Positions 24,541-37,800 of a stretch of DNA of 54,843 nucleotides are shown here, piece by piece (positions within the stretch are counted from its first letter, which is position 1; the number at the start of each line of letters is the position of its first letter). A program made the position numbers and the translations under genes. A model generated the notes under the pieces. The model made no database searches. It was given only the letters and a program-made list of their open reading frames with translations, and was not told where the DNA came from. The DNA is from Acanthaster planci (lineage: Eukaryota; Echinodermata; Asteroidea; Valvatida; Acanthasteridae), in assembly GCF_001949145.1 (NCBI RefSeq), contig NW_019091412.1, positions 1,382,555 through 1,437,397 of the forward strand. The letters are read 5' to 3'.

Positions 24541-24983
24541 TAGGGCTGTGTTGAATGTCCGGATATTCGATAAAGTATCAAATAATCCAATTTTATTCTC
24601 CGAATTTGAACATTCGAATGCAAAATTCATGAAAACAAAGGGAGAGTTTTCTTTCGTTTTAAATGAGAACATTTGCACTGTGGAAGCTTGTTTCAAGCAG
24701 ATTCAAATGAAAAGTGACAAAGATCTTACTACGATTCAAAAATTAATTTATTCATTACAAAATTGTAAAGGACAAGAAGTATTGTTCATCTCTAAATCTT
24801 GCTAAATCATGGCTGGAGATACTCCTAGATGTGAGAAGCTATTACAGTGATTAAAATGTACAGTTGTGTGCGTTATTGCAACTGATTTTGTATATGGATT
24901 GTTCATCAACAATCTGCCGGATATTCAATCGAATTGAAGGTCGAATATTCAAATAGTGAACTATTCAAATCGACTCAGCTCTA
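24541..24983. mobile_element. Non-autonomous hAT-type transposon, 443 bp
   Basis: A perfect 8-bp target duplication AGTGGGAA lies at 24533-24540 and 24984-24991. The ends are inverted: left TAGGGCTGTGTTGAAT, right (reverse complement) TAGAGCTGAGTCGATT. Internally ATTCGAAT-type words repeat. An 8-bp duplication with this kind of terminus is characteristic of the hAT superfamily. The single open frame inside (24548-24805) has no transposase motif. Confidence 0.85.
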
Positions 24984-26132
24984 AGTGGGAATTATTTGCA
25001 ATCTGCCCCAATTTTGAAATGCCTGGAATGTAACAAAGACAAGATTGATGGTAGATTTCTTAATTCCCAGTGTAAACTGTTCTCAAAATCAGGGATGTAA
25101 TAAGGTGGGGCTCACAAGCACCACATTATCTTTTATGGTTGTACCTGGCCAAATTCAGTGGGTACTGGACTCCATTTCAGGGGTTTGTTACCTCAAATCT
25201 CCTGTGAGGTTTTCCTGAATCAGAAAAGCCTCATTGGTTGAGTTATTGCATCTTAATTCATGTTATTTAATGACAACTATAATGAGATATATATACATGT
25301 ACATTTTCCTGTTTCTCAGAAATGGTCAGTGTCAGATATGTGAATTCTTCAATTTCCCAGAGTTAAAACTGCATGTCAGCTGGTCAAAAGAAACTGTGAT
25401 ATTTGTGTGATGTGTTGAAATGGCCTTCAATTTTTTTATACAGATTTGAATGAAGAATTGTAGTTATTAATGTCAGTCAGATTTGAAGTCTAGAGTGAAT
25501 AAGTACTGTAAGCAGCCTGGATGGTTCATACAATCTGATTGGATACAAATTCATATTGGGATAGTTCGTTGTATGTGATTGGCTTAGAAGTAGTCACATT
25601 AGTATAGTTCATTCTTTCTGATTGGCTAAGAGGTAATCAAATAAAAGTAACTTATATTCTGATTGGTCACACTTGGACTTAATGTGTTGTTCATCAAACC
25701 TGGTTGGTTACTAAGTAGTCACATGATAATGTTTCAAGTCCAATTGCTCAAGACTTCAGACATACATGTATATTGATGATAACCCTAACATTCACGTTTT
25801 TTTCCGCAACAGGTAACAGTAGATGTATTATACATGTAACTTTTGAGTCAGTTCCATGTTATGAAGCATTTCTTGTCACAGAGTATGTTTGGCCTTTATA
25901 TAGTTTTTCCCGAATGGTGATACCGGTCTATAAATAGAACTTTAAGTTGTACTGTCTTTATCAAGACCAACGTTTAATGGCATGATTGCCTTTCCAAAGC
26001 TTCAAAGGAATACCAATGACCACAACCTTCTTATGACCCATGTTGGTACCTTTTATTGGACAGGTGTGCTCATGTATTTCATACTTTTGTTGCTATATCG
26101 CATGGTTTTTTTATTTGCCTTGACCTGTGATG

Positions 26133-26138
26133 AATAAA
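26133..26138 (+). terminator. Possible poly(A) signal downstream of JMJD6
   Basis: AATAAA in a TGAATAAATACC context, about 2.1 kb after the JMJD6 stop. Another AATAAA lies near 25640. Which, if either, is used cannot be told. Confidence 0.3.
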
Positions 26139-27248
26139 TACCTGTCAGTGTTTTCATATTATTTGATGGTCATTATTGATTGTTGTTCTGTATGGCATAG
26201 TTTTGAGTAATATATTCAATCTAATATAGGTGGACATTTGATAAACATGTTATACTATGGATATATTTATTCTGCTCTGTTTGTTAGTATGTGACAGATT
26301 CTTAGCCGAGGTGTCTACGTTTTGGACGCCTTAAGTTCTAAAGCTGGCGTATAAAAAAAGCTCAATCTGGAACCTTGACGGTAACTTGCCATTATAGGCC
26401 TACATGTAGATACATTTAAATGAGCAGCGCATGCCCAGTATGAGGCTATTTGGGAAAAGCTACACGCACGCGATAGTCTGTCCTATCAGCGTAGCCATAC
26501 ACGGACTCACGCGCGCTTTGTTCTCGAAAGACCTTGGCTTTTTGAAATACCGAACTGGCTCATTTTAGACGACCACTGACTACATTTCCGCAGTGCTGAC
26601 CAAGACCTTGTTCTGTGACGTTGACGATCGATGTGTTAATCCTTTACGTTCTCCGAACAGCTATGATATGAAAAAGGGGTTTTTGAGCTCATGTCTTGTG
26701 CGTTGTTTACTGGAGGAAGACATGACCCGAACATTATCCCCTTTTTAATAAACAAAAAAAACCCCACATAATCACGTGGGAAGTGAACTCGCGCATAAAT
26801 CTGTCGAGGGAAGTCTTATTTCCTGTTGAAACATACTAGGGTCCCTTCTGGCATAAAAAGGGGAAAACCGTTTGATCTCTGGCTAGTCACGTCGTGCACG
26901 TAGCCTCCCTACGTCACGTGCGCACGCAAAGCTGCGATCAGGCGCATTGGTTACAGCGCCCCCAACGCGGAAATGAATAACCACGCCTTGGAATGATCCA
27001 GACCGGAACTTTCGAGGTACTTCTGAAATATTTGCCTTGGCTGTTAAACCAGGCACTGATCGTAGGCAGTGAGCCAACTCAGCCCTACATTTTACTGCAG
27101 GAACAGACACAAAATACTGCATGACAAGCGATTTGGTGTGATTGTCTGCATCAAAAACCTTTAACCTCGGTGTAGGCTGCTTTGAACGCGACGAATTTGT
27201 GACTGATATCTGTACCAAATTCTTGATTTTCCTGACGGAGTTTAAGAA

Positions 27249-28645
27249 ATGGCAGGTGAGTTCATCTGCATTAATTGTTTTGAGAATTTGGGATGTATGT
27301 TTTAGTGTGTATAAGTCACGACTGGAGACGGGCTTAGCACGTCAGTGATACTTGTTCTTTAAGCGAGTAAACTTACCCCCACTTGTCTCTGAGGAACCGA
27401 GCACGCGCGCATGCGGCCTTGATCAAGGCCAAATATACACTGTAGATCGAAGCAGGAACAAACCCCCACTCTATTTATTACACGATGTTCATTTACAAAG
27501 AGTGTGCGGTTCAAAAATCTAGCCTAGACTAGCCTGTGAACATCGATCTAAATCTAACGAATAAACGCTTTCAAAAAAATGTCAGATAACCGCGTAGGCC
27601 TTCATACGGTCTGAAAGAAATGTGCGAAAAAGTTAAAATTGGGCGTGAATCAGGAGAATGAATTCCCGGGTACGGTAAACCCTTCAGCTAAAGCAAGGAG
27701 TTATTAATAATGTGACAACCTTTCCATCAGGGAAAATCAAAGTTGCCGAGTCCTCCGGTTCCGATGTGGTACTGGCTTGCATCCAATCATTCGGCGGGAT
27801 CTTCCCGTCTGATCACGGGTTCCTTCGCCGCGTCGCCTGGGTGGAATCGAAGGATGGCACGGATCCCAACACCTACAGAGCAGGTTACCACGGAGGAATC
27901 TGGCAGGTGGACAAGATTGGCTTCGAGTCAACCAAAGACACCGCCAGCCATCCAGGTTAACAAGATGAAACAATAAACACAGTATCTGTCATTCTGCGTT
28001 TTCTCTCATTTCAACTGCGTTTGTGTCTCTTTGAGCACATGGGAGTGAATGGGGTAAAAACACAGTCAGACACTTAACATTGAGATTGAGTTTGTAATTC
28101 ACGTTCATAGGAAGAAGACACTAAGGCATAAGGAAGGTTGGAGCATGTAAAGTAACTTTTACCTGATTTTTTTGAGCAATGAAGGAAGACATAATTATGT
28201 GAATCAATTCTGTTGCATTGGCATTTTGAAGGGCGCAAGACACTTTTTTTATAGGCCTATACATGAAGCCTGTGTACACGAGATACCGGAAGCAAGCAGA
28301 GAGAGACACTAAATGGCACAATGTACTTCTTAACCTCTTTACCTGTTGAGGTTTCCTTCCTGAAAGCCTCGCTGATTTTTTCCAAACCCTGCAGGTTTGC
28401 GTAACAAGTTCGCCTCCATCAAGAGTTCCTTGAGCATTGACTGGACAACCGTACAGTGGGATGACCTGAGGAAGCCACTCTACTCAGCCTTAGCCGCTCG
28501 ACTCTTTCTGGCTAACATCCCGTCTCCAATCCCTTCCGGCTTACAAGAACAAGCCGCTTACTGGAAGAACCACTACAATACCAGTAGCGGTGCTGGCAGT
28601 GAAAGCAAGTTTGTCAATGATGTGAAGACTTTGGAGAATAAATAG
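27249..28645 (+). CDS. Small lysozyme/transglycosylase-like protein, 160 aa, no signal peptide
   Basis: Three exons join in phase: 27249-27255 (only ATG GCA G), 27731-27955 and 28395-28645, with stop TAG at 28643-28645. I know no named gene for it. Three blocks recall soluble lytic transglycosylases and goose-type lysozymes. First, AWVESKDGTD with a candidate catalytic Glu41, followed 16 residues later by GGIWQVD (57-63), like the E-S...G-L-M-Q-V-D core. Second, RKPLYSALAARLFL (103-116), like the helix carrying the N-I-A-A-G motif. Third, QAAYWKNHYNTSSGAG (130-145), like A-Y-N-x-G. The N-terminus MAGKIKVAESS has no signal peptide and the only cysteine is Cys19, so it looks cytosolic rather than secreted. 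Peptidoglycan cleavage is an inference from these motifs. It could instead be a catalytically dead or repurposed fold. Confidence 0.8.
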
Positions 28646-29606
28646 AACAGGCTTTGGGATAGAACCAGAGGTTTGAGTCGTCGACCTCTGTCATTTTGCC
28701 TCTTATTTTGTATAGACACCTAAAGTTTGCAAAGATTTCACTTCGGGTCAGTGTGGGTATGTTTAACCTCAAATCATTCATTTCCCTATTAATATTAAAG
28801 CGGGTAATATTTTCATTTCAATAGTTTATAGACTGGTGATTTGATAGCCGCGTGATTTTCTCCACATTTGTGAATAAATATTTTGTTTCTTTCTTTTTTT
28901 TTTTTTACTGACGGCCAACCACAGTTACCAGCCACTTGTTGGACTAAAAATTAATTATCTCTGTAACAAAGAAAGAAAAAACTTCATCCTAGAATGTTAA
29001 TGGTTTCGTTATACACGCCCACGTACCACAAATGACAAGCTCCAATTGGATGAACGCTCGGGCAGCGTTTACTTCCGGTTCCAGTGGTTCCATTTTTACG
29101 CTATGTGCATTGAAGGCGCGGTATAAAAACTGAAGTGACGTCACACGAATGAACCGGATTGGGCGAATTAGTGTGTGCGTCTTAATATCTGAAAGCGACA
29201 CGTGTTAGCGTAACACCACTGCGGAAAAATGGCATTCGCAGGATTAATCTATAATGGACCATCTACACAGACTGATCTATTCAATAAAACCCGCCCACTG
29301 CGCACGTGCATGGGCTGCAACACGTGCTTCTCTCCACGGCCACGTGTAATGTTTCAGCCGTGCGCGTCATACGCGCTTATGCACGCATGTCGACTAGCAT
29401 TACTCACGAATTTTGGACCTTAAAATCGCCGTTGAGCGAGGCCTGTAAGTCGGTCTATCGGAAATATTATTGCGTATTGATTTTTATAATGGAGTTGTTT
29501 CTTTACGAGTTTCTTGAAATTGAAATTATTCTTACCACTGTGCGAATGTGAAACATCCATTATTTGTTTTATACAAAATCTTCATAAATCCTCTTCTATT
29601 CAACTG

Positions 29607-29812
29607 CAGTGGCGGCGCCAGACCTTGGTGGCTGTGGATGCAAGTGTAGGGCAAGGCAAACGATCCTTCATATTTCCTAGCTTATGATGCGAAGTCGTAA
29701 AACGAAAAGGTTGATCGCCCTGTGGTAATGTGTGACCAAAGTTTTTATGTGCAAACGGCTTTTCACGGTGTGTGCATTTGCACCCACATGACACCACGCA
29801 GCGCCGCCACTG
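29607..29812. mobile_element. Non-autonomous hAT-type element, 206 bp
   Basis: The ends CAGTGGCGGCGC and GCGCCGCCACTG are perfect 12-bp inverted repeats of the CAGTGGCG type common in hAT elements. Flanks TTCAACTG (29599-29606) and TTCAACAG (29813-29820) form an 8-bp target duplication with one mismatch. No coding capacity. Confidence 0.85.
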
Positions 29813-30316
29813 TTCAACAGTACTTGTTGCATAGAGCGAATAGTTCAATACAATGGCATGCGATCAAAGATCTACCAATCAGATGACGGGGATTTATGCA
29901 GGTATTGAAAGAAAGAGTATGATTATCGAAAGCCATTAACTTTAGTTTTCATGTCAAAATCATGTTTAGTTTTTAAATAATGAGATCGGTTTGGGCCTAG
30001 CTTTTAGTTGATAATGTCAAAGAAAAATCAGGAAAGGTGTTGAATAACATTAAGACTGAAAAAATAACTTTAATTCTAATTTGTAAAATTGTTTTCCTCC
30101 TTGACTAGTGTGAGTCTGTTGAGGGTTCTTGTGATGTAATTAGAGATATACATTTCGGGTTTATATTTTCTCTTTTGAATTTTTTTCAGTTTAATATAGG
30201 CCTAATGCAAAAATGACGCCAAACGTCGAAACTGAGCAAACAATTTTAGCTAGGCCTATACGCACACTTGTCTTTGTGTCTAACAGTTGTGTTTAGGGCC
30301 TGGTTTTGCCTCATAC

Positions 30317-30565
30317 CAGTGGCGTATCCAGAGGGCGCAGGTGGCAACTCCGCCTCCCCTCCCCCCCGGACTTTTTAAAATATGTTTTTAAATTTTTTTC
30401 CCTTAAATTGGGATTACTTCATAGGTAAGCAGGAAAGAAACAAATCAGTCTGTTTTTTATCAAATAAAAAGGCTATAGTTTTCCTCCCCCGTTATCATGT
30501 TGATGAGACCGAAAGTGCATTTGCGTTTTGAATTTCCCCCACGTCAAAAGCTGGATACGTTACCT
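30317..30565. mobile_element. Degraded hAT-type element, 249 bp
   Basis: It starts CAGTGGCGTATCCAG and ends CTGGATACGTTACCT, an imperfect inverted repeat. Flanks CCTCATAC (30309-30316) and CTTCATAC (30566-30573) are an 8-bp duplication with one mismatch. It differs from the element 500 bp to the left inside, so it is a separate insertion. Confidence 0.75.
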
Positions 30566-31674
30566 CTTCATACAATTGCTTCCATTCCTACCATTTCTTA
30601 ATTAATCAACATATGCGCACTGGATTTTGTTCTGAAGTGTACACGTGATTTCACTTTAAAAGGTACACGGTATGCATGAACAGTTTAATACAGAAAGCAA
30701 CTCCCAGGGACGCATGCGCATGATAAGCCAGTGTTGCTGTCAAAGGGACAGTATATGCCAGGTTCAAATTGGGTCAAACATTCGGTGTCAGCTGAAAAAC
30801 GATGAAATCTACATTTGACATTTTCCGAAAGTGACCGACTGAGCGCAGCAAAACATGGCCCGGCGGATGCCATGACCTTTTACTCGTTAACATTAATAAA
30901 CCTTTCACGAGTAAGATTATAGCCTGAAACTGCCGGTGTCTGGCACTGGACACAATTTGCTGGGGTTAGTCCAAATTTCTGGGGGCTACCATCATCATGC
31001 AAGATATTTCATCCTGTGAACCCTCAAACTAAAATCTGGTGCCCTGGTAGCATTCATCATATTCTGTCAGTCCATTTTATTCCAGTAGTCATGTTCTATC
31101 GTTTTTCATGTGAAGCATGGATCAGTTCCCTTACCGCATTGCACATGACAGGTTTAAACAGGAACTGTAATATGTAAGTACACCGGGTCACGTGGGGATT
31201 AGATTGAGGTTAAAGATTACACTGATCTTGTGACTCTGTTGTAACATGTTGTTCCGATTGATACGTGCACCTGTTCCGCTGCATAATAACATGAGGGTCA
31301 AGATTTCGTTTGTCAACATTTCATGACACAAGGGAATTTTATGACCTTCCTGAGGCATTTCAAAAGTCCGTTGCCCCAATTGAATTCAACACGGACCGTG
31401 GAGTTAAGATGTGCGTGTTTTGTGACGTTTCATCAGTTTATGCAACACTTCTTTTAAAACATCACAGGTTAATAACTTGGGTTCGACAAAGGTGAAATAT
31501 GACTCTGAAGTTTACTGCGACGTAACTCGCCAGCAGGTATGTTTATTATAATAATTCCTACGTTCTAGGTCTAACCACCTGTATCTTTGTAGAAGTTCAG
31601 TGTTAACGCCATATACCTGTAGTTCCCATGGCCATGATTACTACATGCGCTGCGCTAGAAGCGACAGCCCCACT

Positions 31675-31680
31675 TATAAA
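31675..31680 (+). promoter_or_regulatory. TATA box candidate of the START gene
   Basis: TATAAA in CACTTATAAATG, 178 bases before the chosen start codon. Transcription would begin near 31705, leaving a 5' leader of about 150 bases. That leader contains a short upstream frame at 31743 (ATG CCC GCG ACG TGA). Confidence 0.5.
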
Positions 31681-31857
31681 TGTTTCATGCATGTGACAGC
31701 AGCTATTGGATCCCAGCCCTGTTTGCTGAGCCAGTACTGCGCATGCCCGCGACGTGATGTTCAGCATAGCCTTGCTACTCCACAGTCATCGCGCTATCGG
31801 ACGAGCAGCTCGATCCCGTCACATCCCCTCACATCTGTCCAACTTTCCACCGCCAGA

Positions 31858-34800
31858 ATGTCGGAAACGGAACAAAAACCCCAAACGGAGGAGCAACCTC
31901 AGGAGGGGGACGCACCGGCTGAGGCCACCGAGGACCAGCCGGCTAAGGAGGAGCAGACGGAAGGGACAGGGGAGGTTGGTGCGGACGGAGAAGCAGCGAA
32001 AGAAGAGGGTGGGGCCGAACAAGCAGCGAGTGCAGAGAAAGAGGAATCTAAACCCGCTGTAGCAGCGCAGGAGGCCTCCCCGCCGAGTCTAGAGGCTCCA
32101 CAAGAAAACCCCTTCTCAGAGGATGATTTGGAACAGATCTTGCAACTGGAGGCTAGTGAAGGGGAGGACAAGGGCTGGGAGAAATCCAAGAAGATCAAGG
32201 GGGTAACGGTCTTCAAGAAACCTGAGAAAAATGGCGTGCCACTGATCAAGGTAAGAGTTTGTTGCGCTGAGAAGAGAAACATGCACCCCACCCACTTGCT
32301 ACGACGATGATGATGGATGCAGACGTCCCGTGACCTTTGACCCGTGCAACAGTCATCACTACTGGAATATTCTAATCCTATACAGTCATTATAGGCCATA
32401 TTGCATGTCTAGCATTATGCGAGCTAGCGCTGCCCAAAATTATGCGATTATCGAGGCATTGATGCATTATTGCCATCCTTGCCCGACTTGTTTAGAGCGT
32501 GCTAGGCCACGCGCACGTACCCGACCCTAAACCTGAGGCTGTCACAGTCTCCACGCTGTACAACTACCTCACTATTATAATTAAACCGTCTCGGTTCTGA
32601 TGCGTCCAATAATCCTATACTGTTCTAACTGGTAATGTATACCCGCATTCAACGGGTTGCCGTTCACGGGCCAGTGGTATGGCACGGCATTATCGTTTGT
32701 TTTTCCTGGGCTTTACAAAATAATAAACGCTGTGTCATGTGTTTCTGGTGTTACGGTTTTTTTTTTTTTTTTTGCAGCCGTATATCGAGAGACCTGGTTG
32801 GTCTGCTGTGTGCATTTTCGCATTGATCGATTAATGATCAGTCATTTTAGGGACAGCGTGAAGGAGAGACATGCTACTTACAATGCAGCATGTTACGGCG
32901 TATTATTCATGGCAATATTGGAGTTTAGTATCAATCATTGAGTTTAGGTTTACATTTAAAAAGCAGCCCCTTGGAGGTCAATAGTATCTCACGTGATTTG
33001 CTTTATTCGGGATCGATTCAACCATATGTGTTGTGCACGATGGATTGCAACCTTAATTATATGCATATAGTCACATGACAGCCGCAGTCACTAATATTGC
33101 ACAAGCTGGCTGATTGACTTCCCAGGCCTCTGCATACAGTTAAACTAGAGTGTTTCAACAAAACCCAATTTTTATTTTTATTTTTTGGAGGCTACCAATT
33201 GGAAGAATTTCTAGAAATGTTTACTCAATGATATTTATAGAAATTAGCAGCCCCTCTGTTTATTTTGCTTTTCCGTACGGATTTTGTTGTTGTCCCCGTT
33301 GCTTTTCTGAGAATATTGTTTCCAATTTATATTTCTCTTTTCCTGTAGTTTCGCTTTTGTATTTGCTCATCATTCATTTATATTCACTTGGATGTATGTC
33401 ACTTTAAATCAGTGTTACTTTATTAGTTTTGAATATGAAAATGGGGGTCCTTTGGGAGTGCTTATTTGTAATTCTTTCTTTCAGTTTGTCCTCTGCAATA
33501 ATTTGTTCTGTTCATTTCAGTTTAATCTGTTTCTATTTCTAGATCCATTTCTCATTTTCGATCTCTTTTATTTGAGTTTGTTTTAGTTACTTTGTTCGAG
33601 TATAAAAAATGATTGTCACCTCATGTTTCAATAAATTTCCATTCCAAAAGTTTCTCTTCCTACACCAGGTTTCACTCATTGCTTGGATCACTTTCGATCT
33701 ATGTACTGTAACGTTCTCGAATTAATTTTTTGTTTTCATTATCTACCTAATTTGATATGAAATTTTTTCCCCAATTTTTCATATTATTTTAAGTCTAAAA
33801 GCATAAGTATCTGAAGACATGCATTTTTCATGATACCTTATTTTCATGGTTACGTCGAATGAAATGCATACCAAGATGTTATTGTAATTGTATTCATCTT
33901 GCTGATTCAGACTTTTACTTTGGGGCTTCAAGAATAATTTTCCTATCCTATGATGCGGTTTTTATAGGGTTGAGATTTCTACGCTGACTGTATATAAAAT
34001 GCCATATCTGATTGCAATGACCCTTGTTTTGATCATCGAATGATGACATTGTTCTTCAGTCGTTCCATTATGTGCAAAGCAAAATGGTAATTGTCAACCC
34101 TGAAGAAACACAATATCGATTAACGGTATTCGATAAACTCGGGACTTAAGCATCAGATTGCAAAATCAATGAAGCCACGTTTCTACTTATGAATGAGCGT
34201 ATACTGGCGCGAGAGCGCATAGCGTATTATGGGGAGGGTAGGCCTACTTCATTCAAAGTGAAACTAATCTCAGTATTCATGCGTTGATTTTATTTAATAT
34301 AACAGCAAAGAGCCATCTGCTCCTATGAGCTGTTCCATTATGCTCCAATAACATGTAAACAATTACAAATAAAAAAACTTTAATCCAAAACAATCCACCT
34401 AAAAGCATTTTATTTTGTTGATCAGAGCTATACCTACCGTATCTTACCGATTTCTCGTTTTCTTCTGGGGCGAAGTCCAAGTGCGTGGGCAAAATCCTTG
34501 ATCGAAATCTATCGTGAACGTAGTCTTGGCAGTAAGAACCCTAGATGATGATGTCATAGGCACAATACTTCAACAGGGAAGAAAACGAAAACTAGGGAAA
34601 ATGCCTAAGGGGAGGAATCCTTTCGATCACGTGACAATTTATTTTTGTTCTTGATCTTTTGTTTTCTTTGCCTAAGTTTTTTGTGTGTGTGTTTTTAATT
34701 TATTTATTAAATTTTAGACAGAATGGATCATACAATGTGGAAAGTACACGCATGGTTTACAACACGCACAGCTTAGGACATGATTGAGTGTATTATTAAG

Positions 34801-37800
34801 TACTGTTACTGGTAGACAAACGTGCCCCAGGATAGCAACTCAATTGCTTTAATTAATTCCTAGATATGAAATCTACAGTTTCATCTAGGGCTTTGTTATT
34901 TTGTTCAACCATGCGTGATGACAGTGCTTTGTTTGCCGTATCTTTCCAGGTCTATACCTGCTACTCTTGAACCGATGATTTAAACACACAACCGCTCCGA
35001 CCTATTGCCTTGACATTGATATAAATTGGGAAGGTTACCAGAGGGTTTGGAGTGTGGATCCTATAGGCCCCTATGGGAGAATCTTTCTGAAAAGCAAAAA
35101 TCACGCAGTTTGCGTCAGGTTTTGCATTTTACACTTTCTAATAATAAATATAAATGTGCGTTGACTGTAGACGGAATGTACTAACTTGCATTTACTATTC
35201 AGCGACATAGTGTGTGTGTTTTTTCAATTTTTGTCTTCTGCGTAGCTGTATAGATTGAAGTCAACATTTACACAAAACGGATGGAAATAAAATCGATGCT
35301 AGCTAGACGAGCTAGCTGAGGCTCGTTTGTTTACGCATGTAATCGGTCGTTTTGTTGTAACCTGTGATCAGGATATTTGTCGACATAGCTGATTTATTCA
35401 AGTAATGTCACGGGTTACTTTTCATGGCCAAAACCGTCGGTCACTTCTTTGTATTCCGTATCAATTTACTTTTTTACCATTTACATGGTTGGTTTGAATC
35501 AAAAGAAATTAATAAACTTGATTCCTTCATTACTTTCTCAAACAAGGGAAACTAACATATCGTGAAGGTTTTGTTAGGGAGGAAGGGATGGTACTCACGC
35601 TTATAGGGGGGCACTTTGTTGGCGACATTTACCTAAGTTTTGGATTTTTTATACATTGTATTGACATCCATTATTATGAACAGTAAGGATACTCTAAGTC
35701 TATAACACCATATGGTATTTCAAGACGGTACACTTGATAGCACCTGTATACAAGTGCTACTGGGTTTTTTTCCTCCAGAGCATGAATAATTCAGTCTTCC
35801 TTCACAGCACGTTTAAGGCATTTTTCAGATACTCGATGACTTATTCACGTTGACCGAAATGCACCGTATAGATCTATGAGTCATATGAAAATGGCATTGC
35901 GCCTTTCCAGCGAGAAACCCTGCACATAATGAGATCAGATTGAGTCATAGCGCACAGTCGCCTATGCAGTTTGTATAATTCTTGGCATTCCTCGCACTGG
36001 CCGTGTCACCATGACACTATTCGTCATCTCCATAATTGCTACCAATTTGGTTGTTGACGTTTTGAGTATGCTGTAAATTTCGAAGATCAGTCTAATACCG
36101 ATGTCATGTGTTTGCAGCGTGTTCAACAGTTAAAACAGACGTACTGAGCTAAATATTGGCCGACCAAAGTTTTATTTCTCATCTTAATTTAAATATAACC
36201 AAAAGTAACCCTTTTTTCGGGAGAATTTGTATTTTAAATGTACTACCAGAGCTCGAGCAAGCTTTAAAAATGGTAGTACGCCCGGTTGTTTGATAGTCTA
36301 ACTCGTATCAGGAATTGGACAGATTTTGACTTATATTTTATGATGCAGTTTCCACTCTACATGTGAAGGTGGAAATTAGATTTTGACCTTCGACTTTAGT
36401 GACATTTTTCCCTCATTGAATTGATAGGAACATGAAGTTTGAAGAGGAAAATGTTGGAATAATATTTGATTAGATTTCGTTACAAACTGTCAAAATGACG
36501 TCAAGGCTATCAGGCGTATTTGGGATGTACAATCCTATAATCTTAATGCTGAAGGTAAATGATGATTAGCTTTGTTAGTTTGATCATCCAAACTTTCTTT
36601 GACCTGTTCTGTTTTACATTGCAAACAGAAACAACGGTATGTGGTATTCCTTTTTCACCCTGGCTTTTTCTTGGATTAAAATTGCATCCTGAGAATCATG
36701 ACTCATTTTCACAGCAAGATCAATTGATTTGGCACTGACTTTCTACGAAAGTATTCTGTCAGATCGTGAAGGTCTCCTTGCATGATATGCACACAATGGA
36801 GTGGTTGATTTTCAATTCTTCGGTAATTAACAAGGCTTTCTTTAGAGAATTCTAGAAAATTGGAGTCCAACTGTTTTCGTTTAGAATGTCTCCTAAGACC
36901 CTTTGAGACCTTATGTCAGACCGAATTTATATTCCTAGCGCTGTTCTCTCAGTCCACACAAATGGCGTTTTCATGGAAATATATATATTTAAAATGGGAA
37001 CATGTTTCCTGTGCTATTTGAATCCGGAGTTTTCACAACCTGACAAGCACATCTATTGGAAAAAAGTTTCTAAAAAATGTCATTCACGATTATGAAAGTT
37101 AATCATCAGTGGGTTTTCTTTCGGGGTTTTGAGCTTTTTTGGACGATTTTTAATCAGTTTGTTTCCGCAGCTTTAGCCAATATCAACCACATCACTTGTC
37201 CGAACAAACGATGAAACTAAAACAAAACTAGACAAAATAAAACTGAAGTGAACAAACTTGACAAGCAAATAAACATTTTGACACCAACAACGAAACAAAA
37301 TTACGAAACAAACTCCAAAGCCTTAAACGGCACACGGTAAAACCATGTTAACTTGAAATGCCATCACGGTCCTCCGTCCAAGTTTCTGGACTGTCGATCG
37401 ATTGCTGTTCGTGATTGAATTACCAGTGATAAATTTGAACCTTCTGTGAATTCACTAGGAATGGGATATCCTGTCTAGTTTGCGGCATATAAAACGATGA
37501 GGGGTCACTTTGTGTATGAGATTTTCTCTCGTGGATTGAAAGCATGTCTGAAATGGTGTGCATTTTTCTGCTCTCGAGAGTGTTGATGAATGTTCTTTGT
37601 CAACATGTATGAATTCGCTTCATCATTTCACTGCGATTTCTAGATTAGAAATGAAGTGATGTTTGGTGATTGATCGCCTTTCCTGCCATGGAAACTTATT
37701 GTAGACGATTTTCCTCTGTATTGCTACCAACGAATGAATCCTTCTGGTCGATGTGGAACACAGTAATCTCATAACAGACCTGAGAACTGGATCACGAGTT

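Larger units (their letters stand above)
24013..27248. other. Region between JMJD6 and the lysozyme-like gene
   Basis: It holds the JMJD6 3' flank, the minisatellite, and a hAT-type element at 24541-24983. Between 25540 and 25750 the word GATTGG recurs loosely every 70 bases or so. GC content rises from 26.4 kb toward the next gene, whose promoter should be there. No exon of a known family was seen. Confidence 0.55.
28646..31857. other. Region between the lysozyme-like gene and the START gene
   Basis: AATAAA at 28873-28878 could end the upstream transcript. Two hAT-type elements lie at 29607-29812 and 30317-30565. A CG-richer patch at 29.0-29.4 kb carries short open frames without family features. 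The promoter of the START gene lies at the right end, with a TATAAA at 31675. No other exon was recognised. Confidence 0.55.

Noticed and set aside
24207-24554. 115-aa open frame with L-V-T-G-L-V-K-G repeats
   Set aside because: It is the translation of a 24-bp minisatellite plus flanking DNA, with no splice context or family motif.
29229-29551. Cys-rich open frames with a CMGCNTCF string
   Set aside because: No conserved spacing of a known Cys domain and no splice partners. Probably chance in a GC-richer patch.
31600-31857. In-frame upstream extension of the START protein
   Set aside because: It runs through the TATA box and has no conserved sequence. The start at 31858 fits the charged N-terminus.
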